Below are positions 25,543 through 34,541 of a stretch of 64,000 nt of DNA, piece by piece. The DNA is from an uncultured Fibrobacter sp. (lineage in GTDB: Bacteria > Fibrobacterota > Fibrobacteria > Fibrobacterales > Fibrobacteraceae): assembly GCA_934700345.1 (NCBI GenBank), contig CAKUXP010000003.1, positions 1 to 64,000 on the forward strand, given 5' to 3'. The notes beneath the pieces are model-generated. The model was given only the letters and a program-made list of their open reading frames with translations, was not told the DNA's origin and did no database searches. Positions within the stretch are counted from its first letter, which is position 1. The number at the start of each line of letters is the position of its first letter. A program made the position numbers and the translations under genes.

Positions 25543-26490
25543 TTAGCCTAGCTGTTCCCGGACCATTTCCAGGATTTTCGGGATAACGGTTTCGGGCCTT
25601 TCGTAAGAGGTCGCGCCTGCCGCTCGGACATGCCCGCCTCCGCCGAAGGCTCTTGCAATCCGGTTGACATCGACGGTTTCTTTCGAACGCAGGCTGACCT
25701 TGTAATTGTCGCCTGTCGGGTAGAGGAATATCGCTACTTCGGTTCCGGAGACTTCGCGAATGGCATCGATGACGGAGCCGACATCAAGCGGTGTCGCTTC
25801 AAAGCGGTCGAGGTCTTTCTTTTCGAGAAGCGAGAATGCCGCCTTTCCGCCAAGAGCCAGCTTGCAGCGTTCCATGGCAAGTCCCGTGACGAGGGTTGCC
25901 TTGTAGGATCGCGTGTAAAAGGTTTCGTTGATGATTTTTGAAAAGTCGCAACCTTTTTCGATGAGGGCTCCGACGCAATCCATCGTCCTCTTTGCCGTGT
26001 TGCTGAACTTGAACGCACCCGTGTCATGGACGATTCCGAGGTAGAGCGCGTTTGCCGTATCCTTCTTGATTCTTTCCGGGTAGAGGAGCGTGTAGAGCGT
26101 TTCGCTTGCCGAACTCGAATCGGGCTCGACGATGTTTACGTCGCAGAGGTTCCGCGGATTGCTGATGTGATGGTCGATGTTGCATGTCCGCTTTGCGTTT
26201 GCGAGGCATTCAGCGCCTCTCGCCCCGATGCGGTCAAAGGAAGGCGTATCGAGCAAAAAGGCGAGGTCGAAAGGTTCTCCGCGGTATTCGCTTTCGATGT
26301 TTTCCGCATCGCGAAGAATCCGGAATTTGTCGGGGAACGCTTCGAGAAAGACCTTGGCGGCTATTTCCGGGTAATTGTCCCGAATGTAGCGGTAAAGCCC
26401 GAGGCTTGAGCCGATGGCGTCTCCGTCGGGGTGGACATGGGCGAAAATCGCAACGGATCTCGCCTTTCCGAGCATTTCGTCAATCGCCAT
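25543..26490 (-). CDS. nrnA: DHH-family oligoribonuclease/pAp phosphatase (NrnA-like)
   Basis: A two-domain DHH/DHHA1 phosphoesterase of 315 residues. Motifs run AHVHPDGDAIGSS, FLLDTPS, the DHH itself in NIDHHISN, and GIVHDTGAF. The DHHA1 domain has AFGGGGHVRAAGA. Relatives degrade nano-RNAs and dephosphorylate 3'-phosphoadenosine 5'-phosphate. All metal ligands look intact. It lies nine bases after parC and 11 before the helicase gene. Confidence 0.92.
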   Translation of the reverse strand: MAIDEMLGKARSVAIFAHVHPDGDAIGSSLGLYRYIRDNYPEIAAKVFLEAFPDKFRILRDAENIESEYRGEPFDLAFLLDTPSFDRIGARGAECLANAKRTCNIDHHISNPRNLCDVNIVEPDSSSASETLYTLLYPERIKKDTANALYLGIVHDTGAFKFSNTAKRTMDCVGALIEKGCDFSKIINETFYTRSYKATLVTGLAMERCKLALGGKAAFSLLEKKDLDRFEATPLDVGSVIDAIREVSGTEVAIFLYPTGDNYKVSLRSKETVDVNRIARAFGGGGHVRAAGATSYERPETVIPKILEMVREQLG

Positions 26491-26499
26491 ATTGCGCCT

Positions 26500-29091
26500 C
26501 TAGCCGAACAGGTCCGGGGAATTCGGGTCTTTTTCGTCTTCGGGAAGCTCTCCGCCGTTTTCCTCCGTTTCTATCCGGGTAAAACGCTTGACTTTCTTTG
26601 CGGTGAACTTGCTGCCGAGGGCCTTGTATGTCTTGATGTCCGCAAGCTCCGCGAGATCGAGTTCCTCCTTTTCTACCTTGTGCCCGGACTGGTATTCCAT
26701 GGAAACGCGGGCGTTTTCGTTTGCGAAAAACTCGATCATTCGGGTTTCCGGATGGTCCGAAAGGATGTTGAACTCGGTTGTCGTCGGGCAGTTTTCGAGC
26801 GAGAACCGTTTGACCATGTAGGTGTAGTTTTCGCCTTCGAAGTAGAGGACGGTGAAAACCTGTTCCGGATCGTACTTGCCGATGTAGAGAATGTCCGTTC
26901 CGACGAGGACCGGGTCCTTCATTTCGTGCAGGCTGGCCATGCCGTTCTTGCGGACGGTGAGCAGCTTTTCGTTTTCCCCGAATTCGCCGAGTTCGTCTCC
27001 CTTGCGCTGCGTGCTGACGACACCGGAGATAGCATCGAAGTAGAAGACTTTCGCTCCGAGCGTGCTCACACCGGCGCTCACCTTTTTGATTGCCTTGACC
27101 GCATATTTCGTGACGACGTTTCCGAGCGTGTTTCGGCCCTTGACTTCGGTTTTCGAAAAATCGACTTCGAAGTTGAGCTTGATCCGCGGGCGCGGCTTGA
27201 GGATGACCTTGACCGTTTCCGCTTCGCCGTTCGGGTTCGAGGAAATGTAGAGAATCTTTGTCCCCGGCTTTCCCTTGCCCATCGGGTAGTCCTTGTTGCG
27301 GGTGACGCCGCCGACGTTGAACCGCTTGATAAGGGCCGGACCGTCCTTGCCGTCCTGGTAGATGACATTGTAGATCCGCCGTTCGTCGTCCTTGTTGAAC
27401 TTCTCGACTAGGATGATATTCTTGCCTACGAAGTCCTTGTCGGAAACCTTGACTATCTTGTAGGAACCGTCCGCCTTGAAGACGATGATGTCGTCGTATT
27501 CCGAGACGTCGAAGAGATATTCCTCTTTTTTCAGGCCCGTCCCGACGAAGCCTTCCGATCGGTTGACGTAGAATTTCTGGTTCGCCATGGCGACGTGCAC
27601 CGCATCGACCTTGCCGAATTCCGCGATTTGCGTCTTGCGTTCTCGGCCATGTCCGTATTTCTTTTCGATATTCTTGAAATGGCTGATGGTGTATTCGGTC
27701 AGGTGGTTCAGGTTTTCGGTCACTTCTTCGATGTGCTTGTCAAGTTCTTCGAGGAGTTCATCCGCTTTTTTGCGGTTGAACCGTGCGATTTTTGACATGG
27801 GAAGCGCAGCGAGCTTTTCGATATCTTCGGTCGAAACTTCTTTTCGGAGCTTTTCGACAAAAGGCTTGAGCCCTTCATCGATGAGCCTTATCATATCGTC
27901 GCGGTCTTTCGCCTTCTTGATGGTCTCGTAGATTTCCTTTTCGATAAAAATCTTTTCAAGGCTCGTCGCGTGCCACTTGTCCTGCGTGTGCCGGAGTTCG
28001 TTTTCGAGTTCCCACTTGAGCAGCCGCTTCGTATGGTCCGTGCTGAGCTTTAAGAGTTCCGTCGTGGTCGTGAAGCAGGGCTTCTTGTCGATGATGACGC
28101 AGGTGCACGGGGAAAGCGACTTTTCGCAGTCCGTAAACGCATAGAGCGCTTCGATCATCTTTTGCGGGTCGGAACCGGGCAGAAGGTGGACGACGATTTC
28201 GACGTTTTCCGCCGTATCGTCATCGATGCGCTTGATCTTGATTTTTCCCTTGTCGTTTGCGGCGACGATTGATTCGATGAGGGAGCCTGTCGTCGTGCCG
28301 TAGGGAATTTCGCGGATGACCAGCGTCTTGGAATCCTGGACTTCAATTTTGGCGCGAATCTTGACACGTCCGCCGCGCGCCCCGTCGTCATAGTGGGAAA
28401 CGTCAATGGTTCCGCCTGTGAAAAAGTCCGGGTAGAGCGAGAACTTTTTCCCCTTGAGATAGGCGACGCTCGCTTCGCAAAGTTCGTTGAAGTTATGCGG
28501 GAGGATATAGGTGGAAAGTCCGACAGCGATGCCATCGACTCCCTGGGCGAGGAGAAGCGGAAACTTGGCGGGAAGCGTGACCGGTTCCTTGCGCGTTCCG
28601 TCGTAGTTCGGAATCCACTCGGTCGTCTCTTCGTTGAAGAGAATTTCCTGGGCGAACTGGGAGAGCCTTCCTTCGATGTAACGGCCCGCCGCCGCAGAGT
28701 CTCCGGTAAGCGGATTTCCCCAGTTTCCCTGGGTGTCGATGAGCAGGTCTTTTTGGCCGAGGCCGACAAGCGCCGTGTAGATGGAGGAATCGCCGTGCGG
28801 ATGGTATTTCATCGTCGCGCCGACGACGCTTGCGACCTTGATTAAATGCCCGTTGTTCATCTCGGAAAGCGTATGCAGGATGCGCCGCTGCACGGGCTTC
28901 AGGCCGTCTTCGAAGTAGGGAACCGCACGGTCGAGGATTACATAGCTCGCATAGTCGAGGAACCAGCCGTCGTAAAGCTTTTCGAGATGGTTTGCGTTGG
29001 AAAGCCCGAGAATCGCCGTATCGCTCTTGACTTCGGGTTCGGGCGCGTTTGCGAATTTGTCCTGTCCGTCTTTCTTGATTTCGTCGCTCAT
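26500..29091 (-). CDS. parC: DNA topoisomerase IV subunit A
   Basis: The breakage-reunion subunit of a type IIA topoisomerase, 863 residues. The core has VPYFEDGLKPVQRRIL and the YHPHGDSSIY region. The catalytic tyrosine lies in AAAGRYIEGRLSQ. GyrA-box-like beta-pinwheel blades are poorly defined in the C-terminal half, which fits ParC rather than GyrA. The acidic tail ends in PNSPDLFG. It starts immediately after the parE stop (29092), with no spacer. Decatenation of daughter chromosomes is the expected job. Confidence 0.93.
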   Translation of the reverse strand: MSDEIKKDGQDKFANAPEPEVKSDTAILGLSNANHLEKLYDGWFLDYASYVILDRAVPYFEDGLKPVQRRILHTLSEMNNGHLIKVASVVGATMKYHPHGDSSIYTALVGLGQKDLLIDTQGNWGNPLTGDSAAAGRYIEGRLSQFAQEILFNEETTEWIPNYDGTRKEPVTLPAKFPLLLAQGVDGIAVGLSTYILPHNFNELCEASVAYLKGKKFSLYPDFFTGGTIDVSHYDDGARGGRVKIRAKIEVQDSKTLVIREIPYGTTTGSLIESIVAANDKGKIKIKRIDDDTAENVEIVVHLLPGSDPQKMIEALYAFTDCEKSLSPCTCVIIDKKPCFTTTTELLKLSTDHTKRLLKWELENELRHTQDKWHATSLEKIFIEKEIYETIKKAKDRDDMIRLIDEGLKPFVEKLRKEVSTEDIEKLAALPMSKIARFNRKKADELLEELDKHIEEVTENLNHLTEYTISHFKNIEKKYGHGRERKTQIAEFGKVDAVHVAMANQKFYVNRSEGFVGTGLKKEEYLFDVSEYDDIIVFKADGSYKIVKVSDKDFVGKNIILVEKFNKDDERRIYNVIYQDGKDGPALIKRFNVGGVTRNKDYPMGKGKPGTKILYISSNPNGEAETVKVILKPRPRIKLNFEVDFSKTEVKGRNTLGNVVTKYAVKAIKKVSAGVSTLGAKVFYFDAISGVVSTQRKGDELGEFGENEKLLTVRKNGMASLHEMKDPVLVGTDILYIGKYDPEQVFTVLYFEGENYTYMVKRFSLENCPTTTEFNILSDHPETRMIEFFANENARVSMEYQSGHKVEKEELDLAELADIKTYKALGSKFTAKKVKRFTRIETEENGGELPEDEKDPNSPDLFG

Positions 29092-30942
29092 TTAAAGTTC
29101 CTCTACCGCTTCGGTACGCAAGTTCTGCACAATCCGGTTCTGGCGTTCGGGCGTGTTCTTTCCCATGTAGTAGCCGAGCATCTTGTTCAGGGATGCGTCC
29201 GGCGGGGCAACGACGCTTTCGAGCCGCATCGTCTCGCCGATGAACTGCTGGAATTCCGTCGGGTTGATTTCGCCAAGGCCTTTAAACCGGCTAATTTCCA
29301 AATCCTTGCCGGCAAGTACTTTCGCCGCTTCGTCGCGTTCCGCTTCGTCGTAGCAGTAAAGAACCTTGTCCTTTTTGGAATTTCTGACCCGGAAGAGGGG
29401 CGTCTGCAAAATGTAGAGGTGCCGCTGCTCGACGAGTTCCGGGAAAAACTGGAGAAAGAAGGTCATCAGGAGAAGCCGGATGTGCATCCCGTCGACATCG
29501 GCATCGGTCGCGATGATTACCTTGTCGTAGCGGAGCGAGTCAAGGCCGTTTTCGATATCGAGCGCATGCTGGAGCAGATTGAACTCCTCATTTTCATAGA
29601 CGACCTTCTTTGTCAGCCCGAAGCAGTTGAGCGGCTTGCCACGGAGGCTGAAAACCGCCTGGTTCTGCACGTTTCGCGCCTTGGTCAGCGTTCCCGATGC
29701 GGAGTCGCCCTCGGTGAGGAAAATCATCGTTTCCTTGTGGATGGGGTTCTTGGCGTCGGGCAGGTGGACTTTGCAGTCCCGGAGTTTCTTGTTGTTCAGA
29801 TTCGCCTTTCTTGCGCGTTCGTTGGCGAGCTTTCGGATGCCGGCGATGTCCTTCCGTTCGCGTTCGCTTTGGGAAATCCGGTCCTGCAACGCCTTTTCCG
29901 CTTCGGGGTTCCTGTGCAGGTAGTTATCGACTTCGGTAGCGACGTAATCGACAATCCATGTGCGGAGCGAAGGCCCTCCCGGCGCTGTCGTCGTGCTGCC
30001 GAGCTTCGTCTTCGTCTGGGACTCGAAAACGGGTTCCTGGATGCGGATGGAAATGGCCGCGATGATGCAGTTCCGGATATCCGACGGGTCCAGATCCTTT
30101 TTGTAATGATCGCGGACGCCCTTGACGAATCCTTCGCGGAACGCCTGCTGGTGCGTCCCTCCCTGCGTCGTATGCTGGCCGTTCACGAAGCTGAAATAAT
30201 GTTCGCCGTACTGGTTCCCGTGGGTGAAGGCGATTTCGATATCCTTTGACTTCATGTGGGCTATCGGGTAGCGGAGCGTATCGTCAACGCGCCCGGAGAG
30301 AAGGTCGAGAAGCCCGTTCTTGCTCACGTATTCCTTCCCGTTCATCACGAGCGTAAGCCCGGTGTTCAGGTAGGCGTAGTTCCAGATTTTCTCTTCCATA
30401 TAGGCGGGGAGAAAACGGTAGTTCTTGTCGAAAATCGTCGGGTCCGGCGAAAAGATGATTTCCGTTCCCGTCTTTTCGTCGGTCTTGCATTCGCCGTATT
30501 CCTTGACGAGCACGCCCCGGCTGAATTCCGCCTTCTTGCACTTGCCGTCGCGGAAGCTCTGCACGATAAATCTTTCGGATAGCGCGTTCACCGCCTTCGT
30601 TCCGACACCGTTCAGGCCGACCGACTTCTGGAACGCCTCGGAATCGTATTTCCCGCCCGTGTTCATCTTGGAAACGCAGTCAATGACCTTTCCGAGCGGA
30701 ATGCCGCGCCCGTAGTCGCGCACGTGGACTTCCCTGTCCTGGATTTCGATTTCTATCCGCTTGCCTGCGCCCATGACAAATTCGTCGATTGAGTTGTCGA
30801 TGATTTCCTTGGCTAAAACGTAGATGCCGTCGTCCGGGCTTTGACCGTTGCCGAGCTTTCCGATATACATGCCCGGGCGCATCCGGATATGCTCGTGCCA
30901 TTCGAGCGACTTGATGTTGTCTTCCGTGTATTTGACTGCCAT
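29092..30942 (-). CDS. parE: DNA topoisomerase IV subunit B
   Basis: The ATPase subunit of the type IIA topoisomerase, 616 residues. The GHKL ATPase has IIDNSIDEFVMG, VRDYGRGIPLGK and VGLNGVGTKAVNALS. The transducer has the switch-lysine area QTKTKLGS. The TOPRIM domain reads LTEGDSASGTL and ATDADVDGMHIR, and the C-terminal LKGLGE-type FKGLGEINPTEF is present. It heads a minus-strand run with parC, nrnA and a helicase. The 200 bases upstream (30943-31141) hold its likely promoter and no gene. Confidence 0.95.
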   Translation of the reverse strand: MAVKYTEDNIKSLEWHEHIRMRPGMYIGKLGNGQSPDDGIYVLAKEIIDNSIDEFVMGAGKRIEIEIQDREVHVRDYGRGIPLGKVIDCVSKMNTGGKYDSEAFQKSVGLNGVGTKAVNALSERFIVQSFRDGKCKKAEFSRGVLVKEYGECKTDEKTGTEIIFSPDPTIFDKNYRFLPAYMEEKIWNYAYLNTGLTLVMNGKEYVSKNGLLDLLSGRVDDTLRYPIAHMKSKDIEIAFTHGNQYGEHYFSFVNGQHTTQGGTHQQAFREGFVKGVRDHYKKDLDPSDIRNCIIAAISIRIQEPVFESQTKTKLGSTTTAPGGPSLRTWIVDYVATEVDNYLHRNPEAEKALQDRISQSERERKDIAGIRKLANERARKANLNNKKLRDCKVHLPDAKNPIHKETMIFLTEGDSASGTLTKARNVQNQAVFSLRGKPLNCFGLTKKVVYENEEFNLLQHALDIENGLDSLRYDKVIIATDADVDGMHIRLLLMTFFLQFFPELVEQRHLYILQTPLFRVRNSKKDKVLYCYDEAERDEAAKVLAGKDLEISRFKGLGEINPTEFQQFIGETMRLESVVAPPDASLNKMLGYYMGKNTPERQNRIVQNLRTEAVEEL

Positions 30943-31141
30943 AGAATTGACCTAAAAACCGTTTTCGTTAAAAATCGTGCCAAATATGAATAAAATTTGA
31001 AACCGCTTTCGCCTTGACCCGGCGTCCCGGTCCAATTTTTCGGAAAAGATAGTAAAACTTTTTACCTGTGTAGTGCTTATTTGTGCATTTTTCCGGGGCG
31101 GCTTTTTGAACGGTGAGCGGATGTGGCTGCGTTACGGGACC

Positions 31142-31675
31142 TTAGAGACTGTAAAGATAGAAAGGTAGCGTAGAACAGTTTCCTCGCTTATCATCCCAAA
31201 ACAAGCTGCGCGGATTTTCAAGCATTTCCGGTGTACAGTTCTTGTTCGAGTAAACCTGTTTTTCCCCGTTTTCCCTGTAAAAGGCCATCACCAGGCAGTA
31301 ATCGGGCTGTAACGCCATGTGGAGCGAATCCCCTTCGAAAAAGTATTCCAGGTAGTTGGAATGCATCTTGGGACTTGCCTTGATCAGGATGCTTAAATCC
31401 GTGTTGGATGTAGAGTTCTGTCGCGCTTTTCTTGAAAATATTGGGTTTGTCATAACTAGAATAATGCCTCCAATCGGGAGCGGGAATACTATCGTAAGGT
31501 ATGTCGATGTTGTCTGTTTCTTTCCCGAATCTAGGCATGGAGAGGCTTGAAAAATCAAACCGAGTCGTTTCAATTTTGAAAGAAAAAAGGCTGTCCGTCT
31601 TGCGGGTTTTCGATGATGTTACTGTCGCAAATTCGATAAGACGCAGTTTGGTAGGATGTTCGGGGAGTAGTCAAA
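31142..31675 (-). pseudogene. frameshifted gene of unknown function
   Basis: Two frames hold one coherent protein. The first is open from about 31675 and reads SSLSMPRFGKETDNI, then IPAPDWRHYSSYDKPNIF and SATELYIQ. Near 31400-31412 sense passes to another frame, which reads TDLSILIKASPKMHSNYLEY, then FFEGDSLHMALQPDY, and ends in LPFYLYSL at 31142. A single missing base explains the break. The upstream half has no ATG before 31538. No family is recognised. It sits in the AT-richer accessory stretch after parE. Confidence 0.5.
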
Positions 31676-32083
31676 GGACGCTAGTCCCGGTTCCGTGAAA
31701 TAGATGTCACCGTCTCTTGTGATGACAAAGACGTCTTTGTTGCCGACTTGGGAATGCTTGATGTCGCCTGCGGTTTCGTAGTCGTTCAGGGAAAGCGGTC
31801 GATTGCTTGGGTGGAAATGCAGAGGATAGCGCTCTTGCTGCGCTTGCGGGGAAATTTCTCCCGGGAAAACATCGTCGTATTGGGTGTCGGCGGGAGTCTC
31901 GATGTTGTCGAAGAACGAAGTGTAGTCCCTTTGTCGAAAAGCTTCTGCGAATAGATCGTCAGCGTCTCGATAGAGTCCCGCAAGTTCGGTTTCGGATAAA
32001 AATTCGTCGCTTGCCGTATCTAGGTAGTTTTTCGTGATGTCGGCAAGGATCGTATCGCGTAGTTCCTTGAGTTTCTGTCCCAT
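31619..32083 (-). CDS. small protein of unknown function
   Basis: ATG 32083 has AGAGGA about seven bases upstream, although the frame is open to 32146. The 154-residue product is acidic and helical at first (MGQKLKELRDTILADITKNY). A stretch rich in Asp, Pro and Tyr follows, and then a strand-like part (VGNKDVFVITRDGDIYFTEP). There is no signal peptide, membrane segment or known domain. Its 3' end overlaps the open frame of the broken gene that follows. The last codons may themselves be altered by a frameshift. Its place beside hsdS suggests accessory DNA. Confidence 0.55.
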   Translation of the reverse strand: MGQKLKELRDTILADITKNYLDTASDEFLSETELAGLYRDADDLFAEAFRQRDYTSFFDNIETPADTQYDDVFPGEISPQAQQERYPLHFHPSNRPLSLNDYETAGDIKHSQVGNKDVFVITRDGDIYFTEPGLASFDYSPNILPNCVLSNLRQ

Positions 32084-32309
32084 CCTGGTTTCCTCTTTTG
32101 TGTTATTTTTTCTTGTTAAGACAATAAAAATTCTCCCCATAAACAACAGGTGAAAAAAATTCTGAGGCTTTTGCTAGCAATCGGACGGTCGTTTTCGGCA
32201 CGTAGTCATATCGTTTCCGTGCATCGATTGTCCGGTCAAGCCGGATAATGGCAGGGGAAGAAACGGCAATTCCGGATAGGCGGCGTGAAAATGGTATTTT
32301 TGGAATTGT

Positions 32310-33494
32310 ATGAGCGAATGGAAAGAATACGAAATGTCTGAACTCATTGAAGAAATTTCAATGGGTCCTTTCGGTTCGAACATCAAAGTCGAATGCTTTA
32401 CCGATTCCGGCATTCCGGTTTTAAACGGAAGTAATCTCGTCGGTTTCCGCTTGAACGAGGATTCTTTCAATTACGTCACAGAAGAAAAAGCAACATCTCT
32501 CGGCAAAGCAAATGCATACCGTGGTGATATTGTCATCACGCACCGAGGAACTCTCGGGCAAATCGTATTTATTCCGCAGAATTCAAAATTTGAACGCTAT
32601 GTCATTTCGCAGAGCCAGTTCAGAATTCGCTGCAATGAAAAGGTTCTGCCAGAATACCTCGTGAATTACTTCCATTCTCGCGAAGGTCAATACAAGCTTC
32701 TTTCAAACGCATCTCAGGTAGGCGTTCCATCTTTAGCTCGCCCGACAACAACGTTTCAAAAGCTTAAAGTTACAATTCCAAGTGTAGCCGAGCAACAAAG
32801 AATCGTAAAGATCCTCGGGAGCCTTGACGACAAAATCGAGTTGAACAACAAAATCAACAGGAACCTAGAGGAACAGGCGCAGGCTCTGTTCAAAAACTGG
32901 TTCGTCGATTTCGCGCCTTTCGGGGGGAATATGCCTGCGGGGTGGAAAAGAGGAAAGCTGTCGGATATCGCGAAATTTGAAAAGGAAAAAATTGAAGTCT
33001 CTAGATTGACGGAATTTTCCTATTATTCTACCGAGAATATGCTTCCGGATAAAGCGGGCGTTTGTCCGGCAAGCAGTTTGCCAAATGTTTCCCAGACAAC
33101 GCGTTGCTATCCCGGGGAAACGATTGTTTCGAATATCCGTCCGTATTTCAAAAAGGTTTACTTCTGTACCGAAGAATTGGCGGGGTGCTCAACAGATGTT
33201 CTCTGCTTTAAGCCGCGGAAAGCGTCTTTGGCGATATACAACTATTGCTCGCTTTGCCAAGACGATTTTTTTTACTATGTGCTTAACGGGACAAAAGGCA
33301 CAAAAATGCCTCGTGGTGATAAATCGCAGATGATGAAATTCGCGGTTTGTATTCCACCGGAAGAAGTTCTCCAAAAGTTTGCCGCAATGGTAGCTCCGAT
33401 GTTGCAAAAGGTCGATGGAAATCGGAACGAAAACAGATGCCTTGCCGTACTCCGGAACGCATTGCTTCCCAAGCTGGTTAACGGTACAGCTTGA
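32310..33494 (+). CDS. hsdS: orphan type I restriction-modification specificity subunit
   Basis: HsdS chooses the bipartite DNA target for a type I methylase/nuclease. The 394-residue protein has two target-recognition domains (about 1-165 and 213-345). Each is followed by a conserved helix region. The first is VAEQQRIVKILGSLDDKIEL and on to LEEQAQALFKNWFVDF; the second is the PPEEVLQKFAAMVAPML block. Both halves look complete. No hsdM or hsdR lies within the window on either side, so the subunit is an orphan here. The first half is AT-richer than its neighbours. The end overlaps the convergent WYL gene by 17 bases. Confidence 0.92.
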   Translation: MSEWKEYEMSELIEEISMGPFGSNIKVECFTDSGIPVLNGSNLVGFRLNEDSFNYVTEEKATSLGKANAYRGDIVITHRGTLGQIVFIPQNSKFERYVISQSQFRIRCNEKVLPEYLVNYFHSREGQYKLLSNASQVGVPSLARPTTTFQKLKVTIPSVAEQQRIVKILGSLDDKIELNNKINRNLEEQAQALFKNWFVDFAPFGGNMPAGWKRGKLSDIAKFEKEKIEVSRLTEFSYYSTENMLPDKAGVCPASSLPNVSQTTRCYPGETIVSNIRPYFKKVYFCTEELAGCSTDVLCFKPRKASLAIYNYCSLCQDDFFYYVLNGTKGTKMPRGDKSQMMKFAVCIPPEEVLQKFAAMVAPMLQKVDGNRNENRCLAVLRNALLPKLVNGTA

Positions 33495-34491
33495 CCAGTT
33501 CCATTGCGCTGTCTAGCAACATCTGCCGTAGCTTTGCGGGCTTCTGTACTTTGGCAATCGGACCGTAATGCAACACCCACTGCTTGAGCAAATCGTTTAC
33601 GGCGACAGTCATTGTCGCCTGCAAATCGCCGTTCTCCAGTTCCTTGATTTTCATGCTCGGGTGGTAGGGACGTTCCTGCAGAAAATACCTGGCGTAGCCG
33701 GGAAAACGAATGACGACTTTTTCGATATTCGGATTCTGTTCGTCCGAAAAAAGCGCTCCCGACCGGATTCGCTTCCGTAAAGTGTCGATTGTTTTCGGGT
33801 CTTCGGTAAAATGCTCGCGCAGAAGTTTTGCCGATTCGATGCGCCTGAGCTTTAAAGCGTATGTCTTGTCGGGGAAGCGCTGCGAAACGCATCCAATATA
33901 GATTTCTCCCTGGTGGATGGCGAGCATTAACGGAATGCGCGGCTTGTCTGTTCGGGAACCCCAGTTGTCGGTGTAGGTGATCTGTACCTTCTGCTTTTTC
34001 CGGATAGCTTCGAGGAGTATCGGAAGATTTTTTCCAGCATCTTCATCGAATCCGGGAGGCGTTCCCATAAAGAGGATTCGACCGTTCAGTTCCTTGGCGT
34101 AGCATTCCAGTAGCGCCTGCTGTCTTATGTGCAAGTCTTGCGAAATTCGTCGGGTGATGTCTTCGATAAGACTTGCTGTTGCCGGGTATAGGTTCGCAAT
34201 GCGCTTCAGGAAAACGAAATGCAAAATGGTATCGTCAAATTCGGGGAAAAAGAACTTGCCCGCTTTGACGATTGATGCTTGATAATAAACCTTGCCGCTT
34301 TCGGTAAAACGCCTGATGTAGTCGCCTTCGAGTTCCGTAAGAGCCTGCATATCGCGTTGCACGCTTCGCAAGTCGCTTTCGGAAACGCCGAGTTGCCGCA
34401 TGATGTCGGCTACGCTGTAACGATTGTTGTAATGCGACACCAGATACACAAATATTCGGATCATGCGTTCGCCGCGTGTCTGTTCTGCCAT
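33478..34491 (-). CDS. WYL-domain transcriptional regulator
   Basis: A 337-residue regulator with an N-terminal winged helix (about 1-60, with VADIMRQLGVSESDLRSVQRD). The central WYL domain (about 140-215) includes KKQKVQITYTDNWG, IYIGCVSQRFPDKTY and LRRIESAKLL. The C-terminal WCX-type extension ends WVLHYGPIAKVQKPAKLR. In the WYL core the canonical W-Y-L reads E-I-Y-I-G. Such regulators often control defence genes and sense nucleic acid or nucleotide ligands. ATG 34491 has GGAGG four bases upstream. A palindrome at 34525-34541 lies in its promoter, and a close copy stands before the next ATPase gene. Confidence 0.9.
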   Translation of the reverse strand: MAEQTRGERMIRIFVYLVSHYNNRYSVADIMRQLGVSESDLRSVQRDMQALTELEGDYIRRFTESGKVYYQASIVKAGKFFFPEFDDTILHFVFLKRIANLYPATASLIEDITRRISQDLHIRQQALLECYAKELNGRILFMGTPPGFDEDAGKNLPILLEAIRKKQKVQITYTDNWGSRTDKPRIPLMLAIHQGEIYIGCVSQRFPDKTYALKLRRIESAKLLREHFTEDPKTIDTLRKRIRSGALFSDEQNPNIEKVVIRFPGYARYFLQERPYHPSMKIKELENGDLQATMTVAVNDLLKQWVLHYGPIAKVQKPAKLRQMLLDSAMELVKLYR

Positions 34492-34524
34492 AGAGCCTCC
34501 ATTTTCCGTCAATATACAAAACAG

Positions 34525-34541
34525 ACGACAACTATTGTCGT
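34525..34541. promoter_or_regulatory. palindromic operator in front of the WYL gene
   Basis: ACGACAA-CTA-TTGTCGT is a perfect seven-base inverted repeat. It sits 34 bases upstream of the WYL start, beside a TATATT -10-like element on the minus strand, and it overlaps the last codons and stop of the ATPase gene. A near copy occurs at 35453-35469. Confidence 0.7.

Noticed and set aside
28846..30249. 467-codon open frame opposite parE
   Set aside because: parE and parC are unmistakable on the minus strand; this is a shadow.
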